Below, in pieces: positions 1 to 8,425 of a stretch of 26,310 bases of DNA. The first letter of the stretch is position 1; each line of letters begins with the position of its first letter. The translations under genes and the position numbers were made by a program. Location of the stretch: positions 1-26,310 of the forward strand of contig JAUCBJ010000581.1 in the NCBI GenBank assembly GCA_032718475.1. The letters run 5' to 3'. The DNA comes from Nemertoderma westbladi (lineage: Eukaryota > Xenacoelomorpha > Nemertodermatida > Nemertodermatidae). The notes beneath the pieces are model-generated. The model was not told the DNA's origin, did no database searches, and saw only the letters and a program-made list of their open reading frames with translations.

Positions 1-43
1 TTAGCGCCGAGAGTGGGCGAGCGAGAAGATGTCAGTCAGAAGA

Positions 44-121
44 GAGAAGAAGATTAGTAGAGTTTAACCGAGAGGTCGAAGAAAGAAGAAGATTAGTAGA
101 GTTTAACCGAGAGGTCGAAGA
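44..121. repeat. 39-bp direct tandem repeat in the element leader, two copies
   Basis: The words GATTAGTAGAGTTTAACC and GAGAGGTCGAAG recur 39 bases apart (first copy from 52, second from 91). A third, degraded start follows at about 122. The repeat lies in the untranslated leader of the LTR element. Confidence 0.8.
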
Positions 122-203
122 GAGAAGAAGTGAAGATAATAGAAGAGTCGTTGCTAGGAGCAACCGGAGAGCGAGGACGGATAGCGAGCCGTCGATAGTA
201 GAG

Positions 204-407
204 ATGGAGTTAGGGAGTCAGTGGGGTCGAACTTCGGGAGATTGCCGTCGCCCCGGAGAGACGCACCGCACGCCAGGAGAGGGGTACAGAGTGTACCGAT
301 ACGAAGACGAGAATAGAAGAGGGGATCGAAGAGAAACTTCCCGACGGGATATAGCTGCCGATCGAGAGTACGGTAGTCGCGGGGAGATTCGAGATTCGAG
401 AAATTGA
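204..407 (+). CDS. Small Arg/Glu-rich ORF upstream of gag, doubtful
   Basis: A 67-codon frame begins with ATG in a good context (G at -3, G at +4) and ends at TGA 405-407, 20 bases before the ATG of the gag-like frame. It is strongly charged (Arg, Glu, Asp) and has no domain I recognise. The gag frame is itself open from 377, so the two frames overlap over about 30 bases. This could be the frameshifted N-terminus of gag, a small upstream ORF or chance. The leader is rich in GA and CGA, which by itself produces Arg/Glu codons, so I give it little weight. Confidence 0.2.
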   Translation: MELGSQWGRTSGDCRRPGETHRTPGEGYRVYRYEDENRRGDRRETSRRDIAADREYGSRGEIRDSRN

Positions 408-427
408 ACTTCGGTTCGGAAGGGCAC

Positions 428-2030
428 ATGCAGACTGCAGGACATACTGTAGGCCTTACTGCACATACTATTATAGGCCATGCTGGGAGAGATAGTGTAG
501 GCGATGGGATAGCGCGAACGACGGGATTAGATCCGGAAGTCGCGGAGTACATACCGGTAGGTAGGCCAGAAGTGGATAGGCCTACATCGGTACCGGCACA
601 GCAGCATGACTATAATATCCAGGGACACAACATATATCCAGGGGAGGGGAGAGTTATTGCAGATAGATGTATGGGCCCCAATATATTAACATCAACCCCA
701 GTACCAAACATACCGGTGGGGGGGGGGGGGGGGGGGGGGGGGGCAGGGTGACATTCCCCCATTACAATATCAACAATATACTCGAACAGCAATAAGAACA
801 TCGAACCCCCTGGACGAGAACAGGTCGTGCGACACGGAAATATGGAGGGGGCCGTTACCCCCAATGATATATCCGACGCAACAAATCCCAGTCTATAGTG
901 AGGATAGTTTGGGGAAGGCACCAAAGACCGAATACAACAGGCCTAGACCCGAACATAATCCGACAGACCCATTCTCAAGAGTAAGACAGTCACTACCACA
1001 TGCGGCCACACAGGGGACTGCTAGTCCACAGTTAGCTGGTAGTAGGGCCACACCGTGGCAGGGACAGAAAGAAAATAACACCACAAATAAACACAATCCC
1101 AACATACCCAGTAGGCCGAGTCTAGATAACCAAAACACTAAATCGGTAGATATAAACCTACGCGCGATACGTGAAGGACTATACAGGGAACGCTATAATC
1201 CAGGATTCGAATGTCAATTACATCGGGACGGAACCCATAAGACCATGAGTTGTAAGCACTGGCAAGCGTTGCCCAAACAAGATCGTATAGCCTACACAGA
1301 CGCAAACGGACTATGTCATCGATGTGTGGTAGAAGGACACAGATCCGGAGAGTGTAGAGAAACAGCAGTTAGAGAGTCCGAGACTGGAGGCCAAACAATG
1401 GCTACAAGCACGACAGTGGCAAGAAAGAAGAGAAAAGTACTACTCGGGGTAGTACCAGTGAAGATATCAGGAGAGGGCGGTCGATCAGTAACGACATGTT
1501 ACCATGGGTGCATGTTACCAGGCACCGTAGACGCAGAGGACGCAGAAGAGAGACCAGAAACGGTAGATGAGCCAGATGGGGAAGTAGAAGTAAGAGAGTG
1601 GATTAAGGAGAATGGATTTGACGTGGAAGACTTAGAGGCAATGGGATGGAACAAGGGTCCCAGCAAGTATCGGCATAGAGATGGAGAGGAGCGGACGGCG
1701 AGATGTCCGGAGGACAACCTGGAGGAGTGTCCGATGGAGTGTCAGGAGGACAATAGTCCGGAGGAGTGTCCAGAGGAGTGTCCGGAAGAGACGCCGGTCC
1801 GGTTGAGAGGCATACCGACAAGGGGGAGGTCGAGTAAGAAGACAGGATGGAAAGGGATAGGATTACTATTGTACCTTCTGTTTTGTCTGTTCTTTCACTT
1901 TCTTTTCATTCTGCCGCCGGGAGACAACAAGGTGGGAGGTGGCATTTTGATGCCAAGAGACGAGGAAGTTAAGAAGGCGGCGGAGAGACCCGATTTTAGG
2001 GTGGCGGAAGAGGGAGAAGGCGGCGGGTAA
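428..2030 (+). pseudogene. Gag-like protein with zinc knuckle, frame split at poly(G)
   Basis: The first part (ATG 428, stop 749-751) and the second (open from the poly(G) run, first ATG 864, stop 2028-2030) lie in different frames and meet inside the G run at 718-743. Numbered from ATG 864, the second part has Cys117, His125 and Cys130, then a perfect CCHC knuckle C-x2-C-x4-H-x4-C (Cys151, Cys154, His159, Cys164). A Cys/His block just before a knuckle is typical of BEL/Pao gag; knuckles bind the element RNA during packaging. Then come a basic RKKRKV stretch (187-192) that could act as a nuclear signal and a short segment like the start of a retroviral-type protease, but without the expected D-S/T-G active site. 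An acidic region with repeated ECP motifs (281-309) and one strong hydrophobic segment (331-350, a likely membrane span) end the protein. The tail may be an env or pol remnant fused after deletion; that is inference. Confidence 0.6.
718..743 (+). repeat. Poly(G) run, 26 bases
   Basis: Uninterrupted G from 718 to 743, inside the gag-like frame. The upstream frame enters it in phase 2 and the downstream frame leaves it in phase 0, so the run is one base too long (or two too short) for continuous reading. Such runs vary in length both in genomes and in sequencing. Confidence 0.95.
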
Positions 2031-2064
2031 GGGAGTGTTGCATATGACATGCCACTACTAGTAG

Positions 2065-2336
2065 TAGAGTGGTTGTGGGCACCGTAAGCGCCACGTAGAA
2101 AGTAGTAGTAGAGTGGTTGTGGGCACCGGAAGCGCCACGTAGAAAGTAGCAGGAATAGAGAGGTTGTGGGCACCGTAAGCGCCATGTAGAAAGTAGTAGT
2201 AGAGGGGTTGTGGGCACCGGAAGCACCACGTAGAAAGTAGTAGCAGATAGTGGTTGTGGGCACCGCAAGCGCCACGTAGATGGAGGTAGTAGCAGAGGGA
2301 GGTTGTGGGCACCGTAAGCGCCACGTAGAAAGTAGT
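2065..2336. repeat. Minisatellite, six units of 44-49 bp
   Basis: The core GGTTGTGGGCACCG starts at 2071, 2115, 2162, 2206, 2252 and 2301. Each is followed by a variant of AAGCGCCACGTAGAAA and a GTAGTAG spacer. Spacings are 44, 47, 44, 46 and 49 bases. The core contains a short GGC...GCC inverted repeat. The array begins just after the gag-like stop codon and occupies the place where pol would be expected. Confidence 0.9.
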
Positions 2337-2820
2337 AAGCGGAGTAGACTTAGTAGAATTAGGAGTTAGAGACTTAGAGGAGTTTGTAGGAGTTGGTTAG
2401 AGCTAGTAGAGTTAGAGTTAGTAGAGAGTTAGAGGGTTTTAGTTAGAGCTAGTAGAGTTAGAGTTAGTAGAGAGTTGGAGAGTTCTAGTAGAGTTAGGAG
2501 TTAGTAGAGTTAGGAGTTAGAGACTTAGAAGAGTTAGTAGGAGTTGGTTAGAGCTAGTAGAGTTAGAGTTAGTAGAACAGAGAGTTAGATAGTAAGTAGT
2601 TAGTAAGTTAGAGAGTTAGATAGTATGATAGCACAGGGGTAGCATTAGAGATTAGGGCCTTAGGGAGTGGCAGAGAGTAGAGAGGAGATAGTGAGAGGAG
2701 CTGTTGGCGAGAGAGAAGTTAGAGTGCGATTCAGGTGTGGGGAGAGAGTAAGAGCGGAGTTAGAGCGGAGTTCGAGTGGAGAAGTTAGAGCAGAGTTAGA
2801 GTGGTGAGAGTGTTGGGGAA
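2337..2820 (+). other. C-poor, GTTAGAG-rich degenerate repeat region, no gene
   Basis: About 480 bases built from variants of GAGTTAGTAGAGTTAGAG. The plus strand has very few C. A larger unit containing GAGCTAGTAGAGTTAGAG is seen three times (about 2400, 2445 and 2550). No open frame of interest. It may be decayed leader-like or pre-LTR sequence of the element. Confidence 0.6.
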
Positions 2821-2869
2821 ACAAAAATTATGTGAGAATCCACAATCGGCCCGACACGGGACACCAGAT

Positions 2870-2904
2870 GTCTTGGTGCAAGATAGATAAAGTTGCACCA
2901 AGAC
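2870..2904. other. Perfect 12-bp hairpin in the element's 3' untranslated part
   Basis: GTCTTGGTGCAA (2870-2881) and its exact reverse complement TTGCACCAAGAC (2893-2904) flank an 11-base loop. It lies about 160 bases before the presumed 3' LTR. The function is unknown; a packaging or stability structure in the element RNA is one possibility. Confidence 0.8.
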
Positions 2905-3028
2905 GGGGTAGCGGTATCATACCCATAGGGAGCGACCTGGAAAGCCGGCTCTGAGAAAAAAAAAATAACTCCACCCCACACCCGATAGTAAATCGGGATC
3001 CAGAGGAATTGAAGCGCACTAGAGGTTG

Positions 3029-3066
3029 ATGCTATCTTCTCACCGGGAAGATAGCATGGGGGGGAG
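3029..3066 (+). other. 11-bp hairpin followed by polypurine tract
   Basis: ATGCTATCTTC (3029-3039) pairs perfectly with GAAGATAGCAT (3047-3057) around a 7-base loop. GGGGGGGAG (3058-3066) follows at once and abuts the TGTTAG that begins the presumed LTR. A G-rich purine tract in this position primes plus-strand DNA synthesis in LTR retroelements. Confidence 0.6.
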
Positions 3067-3550
3067 TGTTAGCGAATCAATTCCGCTAACCACCCCACAA
3101 TGTTGGGCCAGCGAGACCCTTAAGCAATATTGGGAAGCATGAGGTTGATTGCCAATCAACCTCGTATCACCCCAATAAACGGGGACGACAAACCCCAAAG
3201 GAACACACACAATGGGGGTCAGAGGTTATACCTCCGAGAGAGAGAGAATGACAGTAGTGGGGGGAAAACACTCCCAGAGAGATGGGAGGGCGAGAATTAG
3301 GTTATCAGCCAATGGGGGGCAGGCATCTGCTGAGTAATATGGCCAAACCAGAGCAGTAACCAATATATATATTATGTTGCATGCCCCACTACCGGTCAGT
3401 TTACTCAGTCACCAGTTTACCGTGGACTGGCGACATAGTTCAACCGTCATTGCGGTGCTGTTGTATGTTATCTTACCGGTACCTGTATCATATCTTACTA
3501 TCATATATCAGCTATCAATAGTCTATATTATATTATACTTCAGTTGAACA
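3067..3550 (+). repeat. Presumed 3' LTR, about 484 bp
   Basis: The segment starts TGTTAG directly after a polypurine tract and ends TGAACA, giving the TGTT...AACA ends expected of an LTR. It carries two inverted repeats: GTTAGCG (3068-3074) with CGCTAAC (3084-3090), and GAGGTTGATT (3141-3150) with AATCAACCTC (3154-3163, a 3-base loop). A TATA-like element lies at 3364-3374. The right boundary is the weaker one: an earlier end near 3541 is possible. Without the 5' copy the assignment rests on position and end motifs. Confidence 0.5.
3364..3398 (+). promoter_or_regulatory. Possible LTR core promoter (TATA box and initiator-like)
   Basis: TATATATATTA (3364-3374) is followed by TCAGTT with its A at 3398, 34 bases downstream of the first T. 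That spacing and an initiator resembling TCAGT fit an animal RNA polymerase II promoter inside an LTR, and would place the start of R at about 3398. Confidence 0.35.
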
Positions 3551-3594
3551 TCAAACTCATAGCTTTATCCGTTTATACATTCTATCGCGCCCAT

Positions 3595-3939
3595 CCATCA
3601 GCCTGCTGTGATGCGTACTTGCTAGACCCGGTTGGGATCCCTCGATCCCGTCACAGGCACTCAGCTAAGGGGGCGGAGCGCATTAAAAACTCTAAGTATC
3701 GCGACCTAATGGACCGGGGCCATTTATTTCACCCCGTGGCCTTTGTGACCTTTGGCCGCCCTGGTCCAGAGACATCCACCTTCCTCCGGGAGATCGGGGC
3801 TCGTCTCCACAGTGCCACCCACGAACCGCGGTCACACCAGTTTCTGCTCCAACGCCTGGAGATGGCATTTTTGGTTGGTAATGCAGCCTCAGTCATGGGG
3901 ACAGCAACCACGCCGACCATCGGTCTATTCGGGGACTGA
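3595..3939 (+). pseudogene. C-terminal fragment of a retroelement reverse-transcriptase polyprotein
   Basis: The frame ends at TGA 3937-3939 and has no ATG at its front; it runs out of the presumed LTR end. The residues resemble the extreme C-terminus of a common animal retroelement ORF. There is a Lys/Tyr-rich segment (NSKYRDL), an HPVAFVTFGRPGPET block, then FLREIGARL, and a final LQRLEMAFLVGNAASVMGT that matches the usual LVQR-S-A-QRGNAASVLGT ending. I recognise this from memory of such tails and cannot name the clade. None of the catalytic reverse-transcriptase motifs lie in the window. It is most simply an old copy into which the LTR element inserted, or a fragment truncated on its own. 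Confidence 0.5.
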
Positions 3940-5160
3940 AGAGCCGAAACCAATCGAAACTGTCGAAATGGTTGCCAATGCAGTCACCAACGGGATGACG
4001 GCCGAAGATATTCAATACTCTATCTTATGCAATCTCAAATATTCAATGTTCGATCCCTAGATGGGGCAGTACAGTTTGGGCACAGTGCTTTAAATGCTGC
4101 AGCCTAGCCCAACCCCGGCTTTCATCCTTCAGTGGTCGATTGGGAACCAAGGCAACTTGGGAAACAGAGTGGAAGGGTTTACCGTGGAAGATCACCCATG
4201 GTGGTGAACAGGCATTCCTTGGCTTAACGAGCCTAAAAGATTCTCCCATTCAAATATTCAATTCGGTACTGTACCTTCAATTAAATATTCAATCTTATTA
4301 TTATTTCTGTGCTTCGTTATTTAATAATGTGATTAGATAAAAAAAAAAAATAAATGAAATATAATTCATCTGTTAATTATTACAAAAAAAAAATCCAACA
4401 TTATATTAACATTTATATAGTTATGAATTAAATGTTTCGAAATCAACAGTCATTCAATGAACTTATACAGCAGTGTCATATATCGCGTATCCATTGGCTG
4501 CTTGGTTTAATCACTATTCTTTATTCAAGTATAACTGAATCCTGGCCCAGCGCCTTCTCCCGCCACTGATAATTTAAAATCGTAACTTATTCAATCTTTG
4601 ACTAAATTATACCAAACTTGGTAAACATGTAATCTTGTCTATCGGCTAAAATAAACACAACTTGCTAAAGTTTCCCCTATAATGTTTTTTCCTATAGAAC
4701 AGGATGCAGTTTTATTTTAGTAGTAAACAAGCTGTTATTTGCGTCGATTTTCACCTGGATAGGGAAGAATATTGATTGCCCCCCCCCCCCCCCCCCCTGC
4801 AGTTAAGTAAGTGAAAATATTTCGGCACCATTTAATTTTATTATCACGGTCGCGCATCAAGTAGTCTGTCAAACGATACAATTCATTATAAACATAACAA
4901 AATTAATTATAATAATTCTAAAAATATAAGGCAGATCTTCCTAAAGTTAGCTCTTTAGTCTTTAGCAATCTTATACATTGACAAGACTTATAAAATAATT
5001 GATGTTGAATAATTTATTATTAAGATTAAAATATATTATTAGGAATTCGAAGAAAGCAAATTGTATTGAGTTAGTCAGTTAGTATTGGCAAGTTAATCTC
5101 ACAAACCAGTCTAGTCTAACTTTAGAGTAGCCTTGTTCGCATTGTTCCAGATTTAGGCCT
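3940..5160. other. AT-rich intergenic DNA, no gene
   Basis: No frame longer than chance and no recognisable domain. It contains A-runs near 4340 and 4384, and a 19-base poly(C) run (4779-4797). Short AATATTCAAT-like words recur between 4010 and 4290 (for example CAAATATTCAAT at about 4036 and 4250), suggesting small decayed repeats. Confidence 0.6.
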
Positions 5161-5600
5161 ATAGATTCCACCGTGTTCGTTCCAGGTTTAATTCTGTAAT
5201 AGACTCCGTTATCCGTCTCGATCGCTTCGCTATGCACATCTTACTGGGTTTAATAAACTCAGAAACTCCATCGCCTTCCTGTCGTTCTCTGTTTTGTACA
5301 TTACTTCGCCATCATCTGATCGCTTTGGTTGCGTGTTTAATACTGTAATAGACTCCGTCGCCATCGTATCGTTCTGGATACATTGAATAGACTCCATCAG
5401 TCCATTGTCCATCGCGATCGTTTCATTGTTACGTTTAATTGACTCCGTCGCCTCCTCGGATTAGGAATCCGGCCGGGTTTCGTAGATTCCGCCATCGTTC
5501 AGCAGTTCAGTGTTTTTAATCAAAGCCAGAATTCCGGCACCGGCACCACGATCAACGATTTCGGAAGTAACAGACTCCGTCAACAACACTCGGGGTTTAA
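5161..5600. repeat. Degenerate dispersed repeat with GACTCCRTY core
   Basis: The word GACTCCGTT/GACTCCGTC/GACTCCATC occurs at about 5202, 5351, 5390, 5441 and 5573, usually preceded by TAATA or TTAAT and followed by ATCG-containing words. Spacing is irregular (149, 39, 51 and 132 bases). It looks like a worn tandem or dispersed repeat. No coding content is recognised. Confidence 0.4.
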
Positions 5601-5662
5601 AAAATACAACTTTAATATCAATTTAATATGCTAAAACTGGCAGGGTAAATATCTGCTTGCGT

Positions 5663-5782
5663 GTTATTATACGTGCTTGCCAGAAAGGGCAAGGTTATTA
5701 TACGTGCTTGCCCAAACGGGCAAGGTTATTATACGTGCTTGCCAGAACGGGCAAGATTATTATACGTGCTCGCCAGAAGAAT
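5663..5782. repeat. 31-bp hairpin-bearing tandem repeat, about 3.8 copies
   Basis: Units begin GTTATTATACGTGCTTGCC at 5663, 5694 and 5725; a fourth, altered copy begins ATTATTATACGTGCTCGCC at 5756 and fades at about 5782. Each complete unit contains its own inverted repeat, CTTGCC with GGCAAG. In the second unit the stem is 7 bp (CTTGCCC with GGGCAAG, 4-base loop). Confidence 0.9.
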
Positions 5783-6490
5783 CTAACAAGATTCTATTGA
5801 AGAGTCTAACCAGGGCGCATCTCTGCCTTGCGTCATTAAATGGTAGCTAAATGTGTACTGGAAATTCCTCTGGGAAGTATAGCTCTGGGGGTCCACAATG
5901 GAAATAAGCCGATAAGTCGTCTAACTTTGTGCGCAATCCCTGGCCTAACGGCCGAACAAAATGTACTGTATTTTACTTCAGCTTTTTTCCGTCAATCTAG
6001 TTTCCTTTATTGTTTTGGTTAGAAGCACTGCAACTTTAACCAGCTCTTGTCAGTTAATTACTATTAGCTTCGTTTATTGTATTAGTTAACTGTAACCGTG
6101 AAACACTTTAACAGTTAACTGTGAACTGTAACCTGCTCCTTCATCCTTTCTCTTAATAATGGAATTTACTGTACTGGTACTAATGTACTGGTACTCCGTG
6201 TTGATTAAATAACATACTTTTTGTTATCATATCCATATTTATAAATCAGTTGATAGACAAATAACACTGCAATAATAATAATGTAAATGTACAATATAGT
6301 AATATACAGTACTGCAGTACCTCCCGTACTTCAGTAGTAGGCCCTATATCTATCAATATAGTTACCACATTTATATTATGACTGTATGAAACAGTATTGT
6401 ACTGCACAAAATGTAATTTTCGCACTATGAATTCCAGTCTGGCGTGAGTGAAACATCATTTTTCTGGAGGGGCGTAAATAACTCCTCCTA
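5783..6490. other. Intergenic DNA with degenerate copies of the 68-bp satellite
   Basis: TTTATTGTTTTGGTTAGAAG at 6006-6025 and ACTGTAACCTGCTCCTT at about 6125 match the core words of the 68-bp satellite at 8846-9170, with decayed sequence between them. The rest is AT-rich, with GTACTGGTACT-type words near 6170-6200 and 6300-6320. No gene seen. Confidence 0.55.
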
Positions 6491-6650
6491 TACCCCGATT
6501 AGGGGTATATCTAATTTTTCCGCTGCCTGAAGATTTTCTAGTAGAGCACCGATTCGGGGTATAGCTTTCTACTGAAAATCTCGAATCGGTGTCACTATTT
6601 TCCACTATGACACCGATTCGGTGTATAGAGCTGTACCCCGATTCGGAGTA
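6491..6650. repeat. Cluster of five short palindromes sharing CGATTCGG
   Basis: Five related sites: TACCCCGATTAGGGGTA (6491-6507), CACCGATTCGGGGTA (6547-6561), CTCGAATCGGTGTC (6580-6593, opposite orientation), ACACCGATTCGGTGT (6610-6624) and TACCCCGATTCGGAGTA (6634-6650). The first and fourth are near-perfect palindromes around an odd centre. The cluster abuts the left edge of the period-10 minisatellite. Confidence 0.8.
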
Positions 6651-6663
6651 TTTTCCCTTACTG

Positions 6664-7475
6664 ACAATGAGTAAAAAAACAACGAGCAACAACGAGTAAC
6701 AACGAGCAACAACGAGTAACATTGAGCAACAATGAGCAATAATGAGGAATAACGACTGAACGACCAACAACGAGTAACATTGAGCAACAATCAGACAATG
6801 AGCCACAACGAGCAAAAATGAGTAATAATAAAGTACAACAACGAGCAACAATGAGCAACAGCGGGAAGTAACGAACAACAATGAGCAACAAACAGTAATA
6901 TTGAGCAACAATGAGCAATAATAAAGTATAACAACGAGTAACATTGAGCAACAACGAGCAACAATGAGAAACACTGAACAACAATGAGCAATAATAAAGT
7001 ACAATAACGAGCAATAATGAGCAACAACGACTGAACGAGCAACAACGAGTTATATTGAGCAACAATGAGCAATAATAAAGTACAACAACGAGCGAATGAG
7101 CAACAACGAGTAATATTGAGCAACAACGAGCAACAATGAGCAATAATAAAGTACAACAACGAGCAACAATGAGGAACAACGATTGAACGAGCAATAATAA
7201 AGTACAACAAGAAGCAACAATGAGCAACAATGAGTAACAACGAGTAATAATTGAGTACAACAACGAGCAACAACGAGCACAATGGGCAACAACGAGCAAT
7301 AATAAAGTACAACTAACGAGCAACAATGAGCACCAACAAGGAACAATGAGCAACAACGAGAAACAATGAGCAACAATGACCAACAACGAGCAACAATAAC
7401 CAACAATGAGCAACAATGACCAACAACGAGAAATAATAAAGCACAACGAGCAGCAATGAGCAAAAACGAGCAACA
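6664..7475. repeat. Period-10 minisatellite, GAGCAACAAY
   Basis: About 810 bases of GAGCAACAAC / GAGCAACAAT units with point variants (GAGTAAC, GAGGAAC). A second word, GAGCAATAATAAAGTACAAC, breaks in at about 6820, 6924, 6989, 7068, 7140, 7191 and 7292, which gives a loose higher-order pattern. The strand is strongly asymmetric: T is nearly confined to the variant position and the AATAATAAAGTA word. Long minus-strand frames made of Leu, Cys and Ser here are a by-product. Confidence 0.9.
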
Positions 7476-8425
7476 AACTGCGTCGAACCGGATTGAATGT
7501 GGGGGAGAGGCACGTTCAAAGTGAGCGAAGCCTTAGCATATGGGTGCCATTAACGAGTTGTCTGTCATCACTGTCGTCGTAAATTTTTTATCGCTAATAA
7601 CTCGGTCATTCCTTGATGAAATTAAACAAAACTTGGTATGTATGTACTCTGTCAAAAGATTAGAAATAATCTGAAGTTTGGTAAAAAACAAACGAACGCA
7701 ATGAGGCAACTTAAGGAGACGAGTATTGTGTTGAACGACCTCTGACTAATGAAAGATACACGTTATGGCGCCCCTATCAGCTAGGGTTAGCTAAGGCTTT
7801 TGCTCACTTCATGCTGAGCAAAGGTCCCACGAACGTGTCCCACTGCTGCCTGAGCCAGTTGAGCCAAAACGTCATCCAGTCATCATCTTTAACCTTCATA
7901 ACGTCTATCAGCTGCCCGACCGAACCATCTCTGTGCCTATTGACATGACATTGACATCGGTTTTTTCACGCCTTTCAAGTACAACATTGTGGATAATCCA
8001 TCTAAGTGGGGCGTAACGCGGAGCAGAAGAAGAAATGCAGGACACAAGTTAGTTTTTCGAAACTGTGCGCTGATGCCCAGTTACTTGAGTCATGTCTCAT
8101 ATCAAAATACTTGACAATGTCTGTGCGCTCAGATGGGTGTTGGGCTATTATTCTTTCGAATATCAATGGGCTATTCTATACTACCATATGAGGTAAGAAT
8201 GCCAGTGCTAGCAACTTCTTTATGATACGATATTATATAGAGGATTTATAGAGTGCAGTGCAAGTGCAACCATTGTCTTTCTTAACCCAACAATTAGCAA
8301 TATACAGACTGACATAAATCAAAGAATTATGAAAGAAGTGTAACACCTACCGGTCATGTACAGCTGTAAGGAATAAGGAATATTTAATTTATTTAAGGAG
8401 TGTGCAGATTTTGGAATACAATTGT
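7476..8425. other. Intergenic DNA, no recognised gene
   Basis: Contains an unremarkable 61-codon frame at 8006-8191 and a short minus-strand open stretch at about 7804-7950, neither with a recognised motif. The stretch TTTATCGCTAATAACTCGG (about 7588) with the following AAACTTGGTATGTATG reads like dispersed-repeat sequence, but I cannot assign it. Confidence 0.5.

Larger units (their letters stand above)
1..3550 (+). mobile_element. LTR retrotransposon-like element, gag present, pol missing; 5' LTR outside window
   Basis: Seen: a purine-rich leader, a gag-like frame with a CCHC zinc knuckle, a non-coding minisatellite and purine stretch, a polypurine tract (GGGGGGGAG, 3058-3066), then a segment opening TGTTAG and closing TGAACA that I take as the 3' LTR (3067-3550). 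The first bases (GCGCCGAGAGTGGG at 4-17) resemble the primer-binding region that follows a 5' LTR, so the window seems to begin just inside the element. Between the gag-like frame (end 2030) and the polypurine tract I find no reverse transcriptase, RNase H or integrase. The copy is therefore internally deleted or non-autonomous. BEL/Pao is my best family guess, from the Cys/His block preceding the knuckle. No second LTR is available to confirm the boundaries. Confidence 0.55.

Noticed and set aside
1895-2324. Minus-strand frames over the GGTTGTGGGCACCG repeats
   Set aside because: Repetitive translation of a minisatellite in three frames; no independent evidence of coding.
5840-6022. Plus-strand frame of 60 codons
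   Set aside because: It runs into satellite-derived sequence, shows no recognisable motif and is of chance length.
6664-7475. Local minisatellite as the DNA target of the zinc-finger protein
   Set aside because: The predicted triplets (about GTC and GAA) do not match the GAGCAACAAY unit on either strand, and its period of 10 does not fit 3-base steps.
6456-7519. Overlapping minus-strand frames rich in Leu, Cys, Ser and Val
   Set aside because: They are translations of the GAGCAACAAY minisatellite in several frames at once, with no non-repetitive coding content.
7804-7950. Minus-strand open stretch of about 45 codons with several Trp
   Set aside because: It lacks a start codon and a convincing splice acceptor, and resembles nothing I know.
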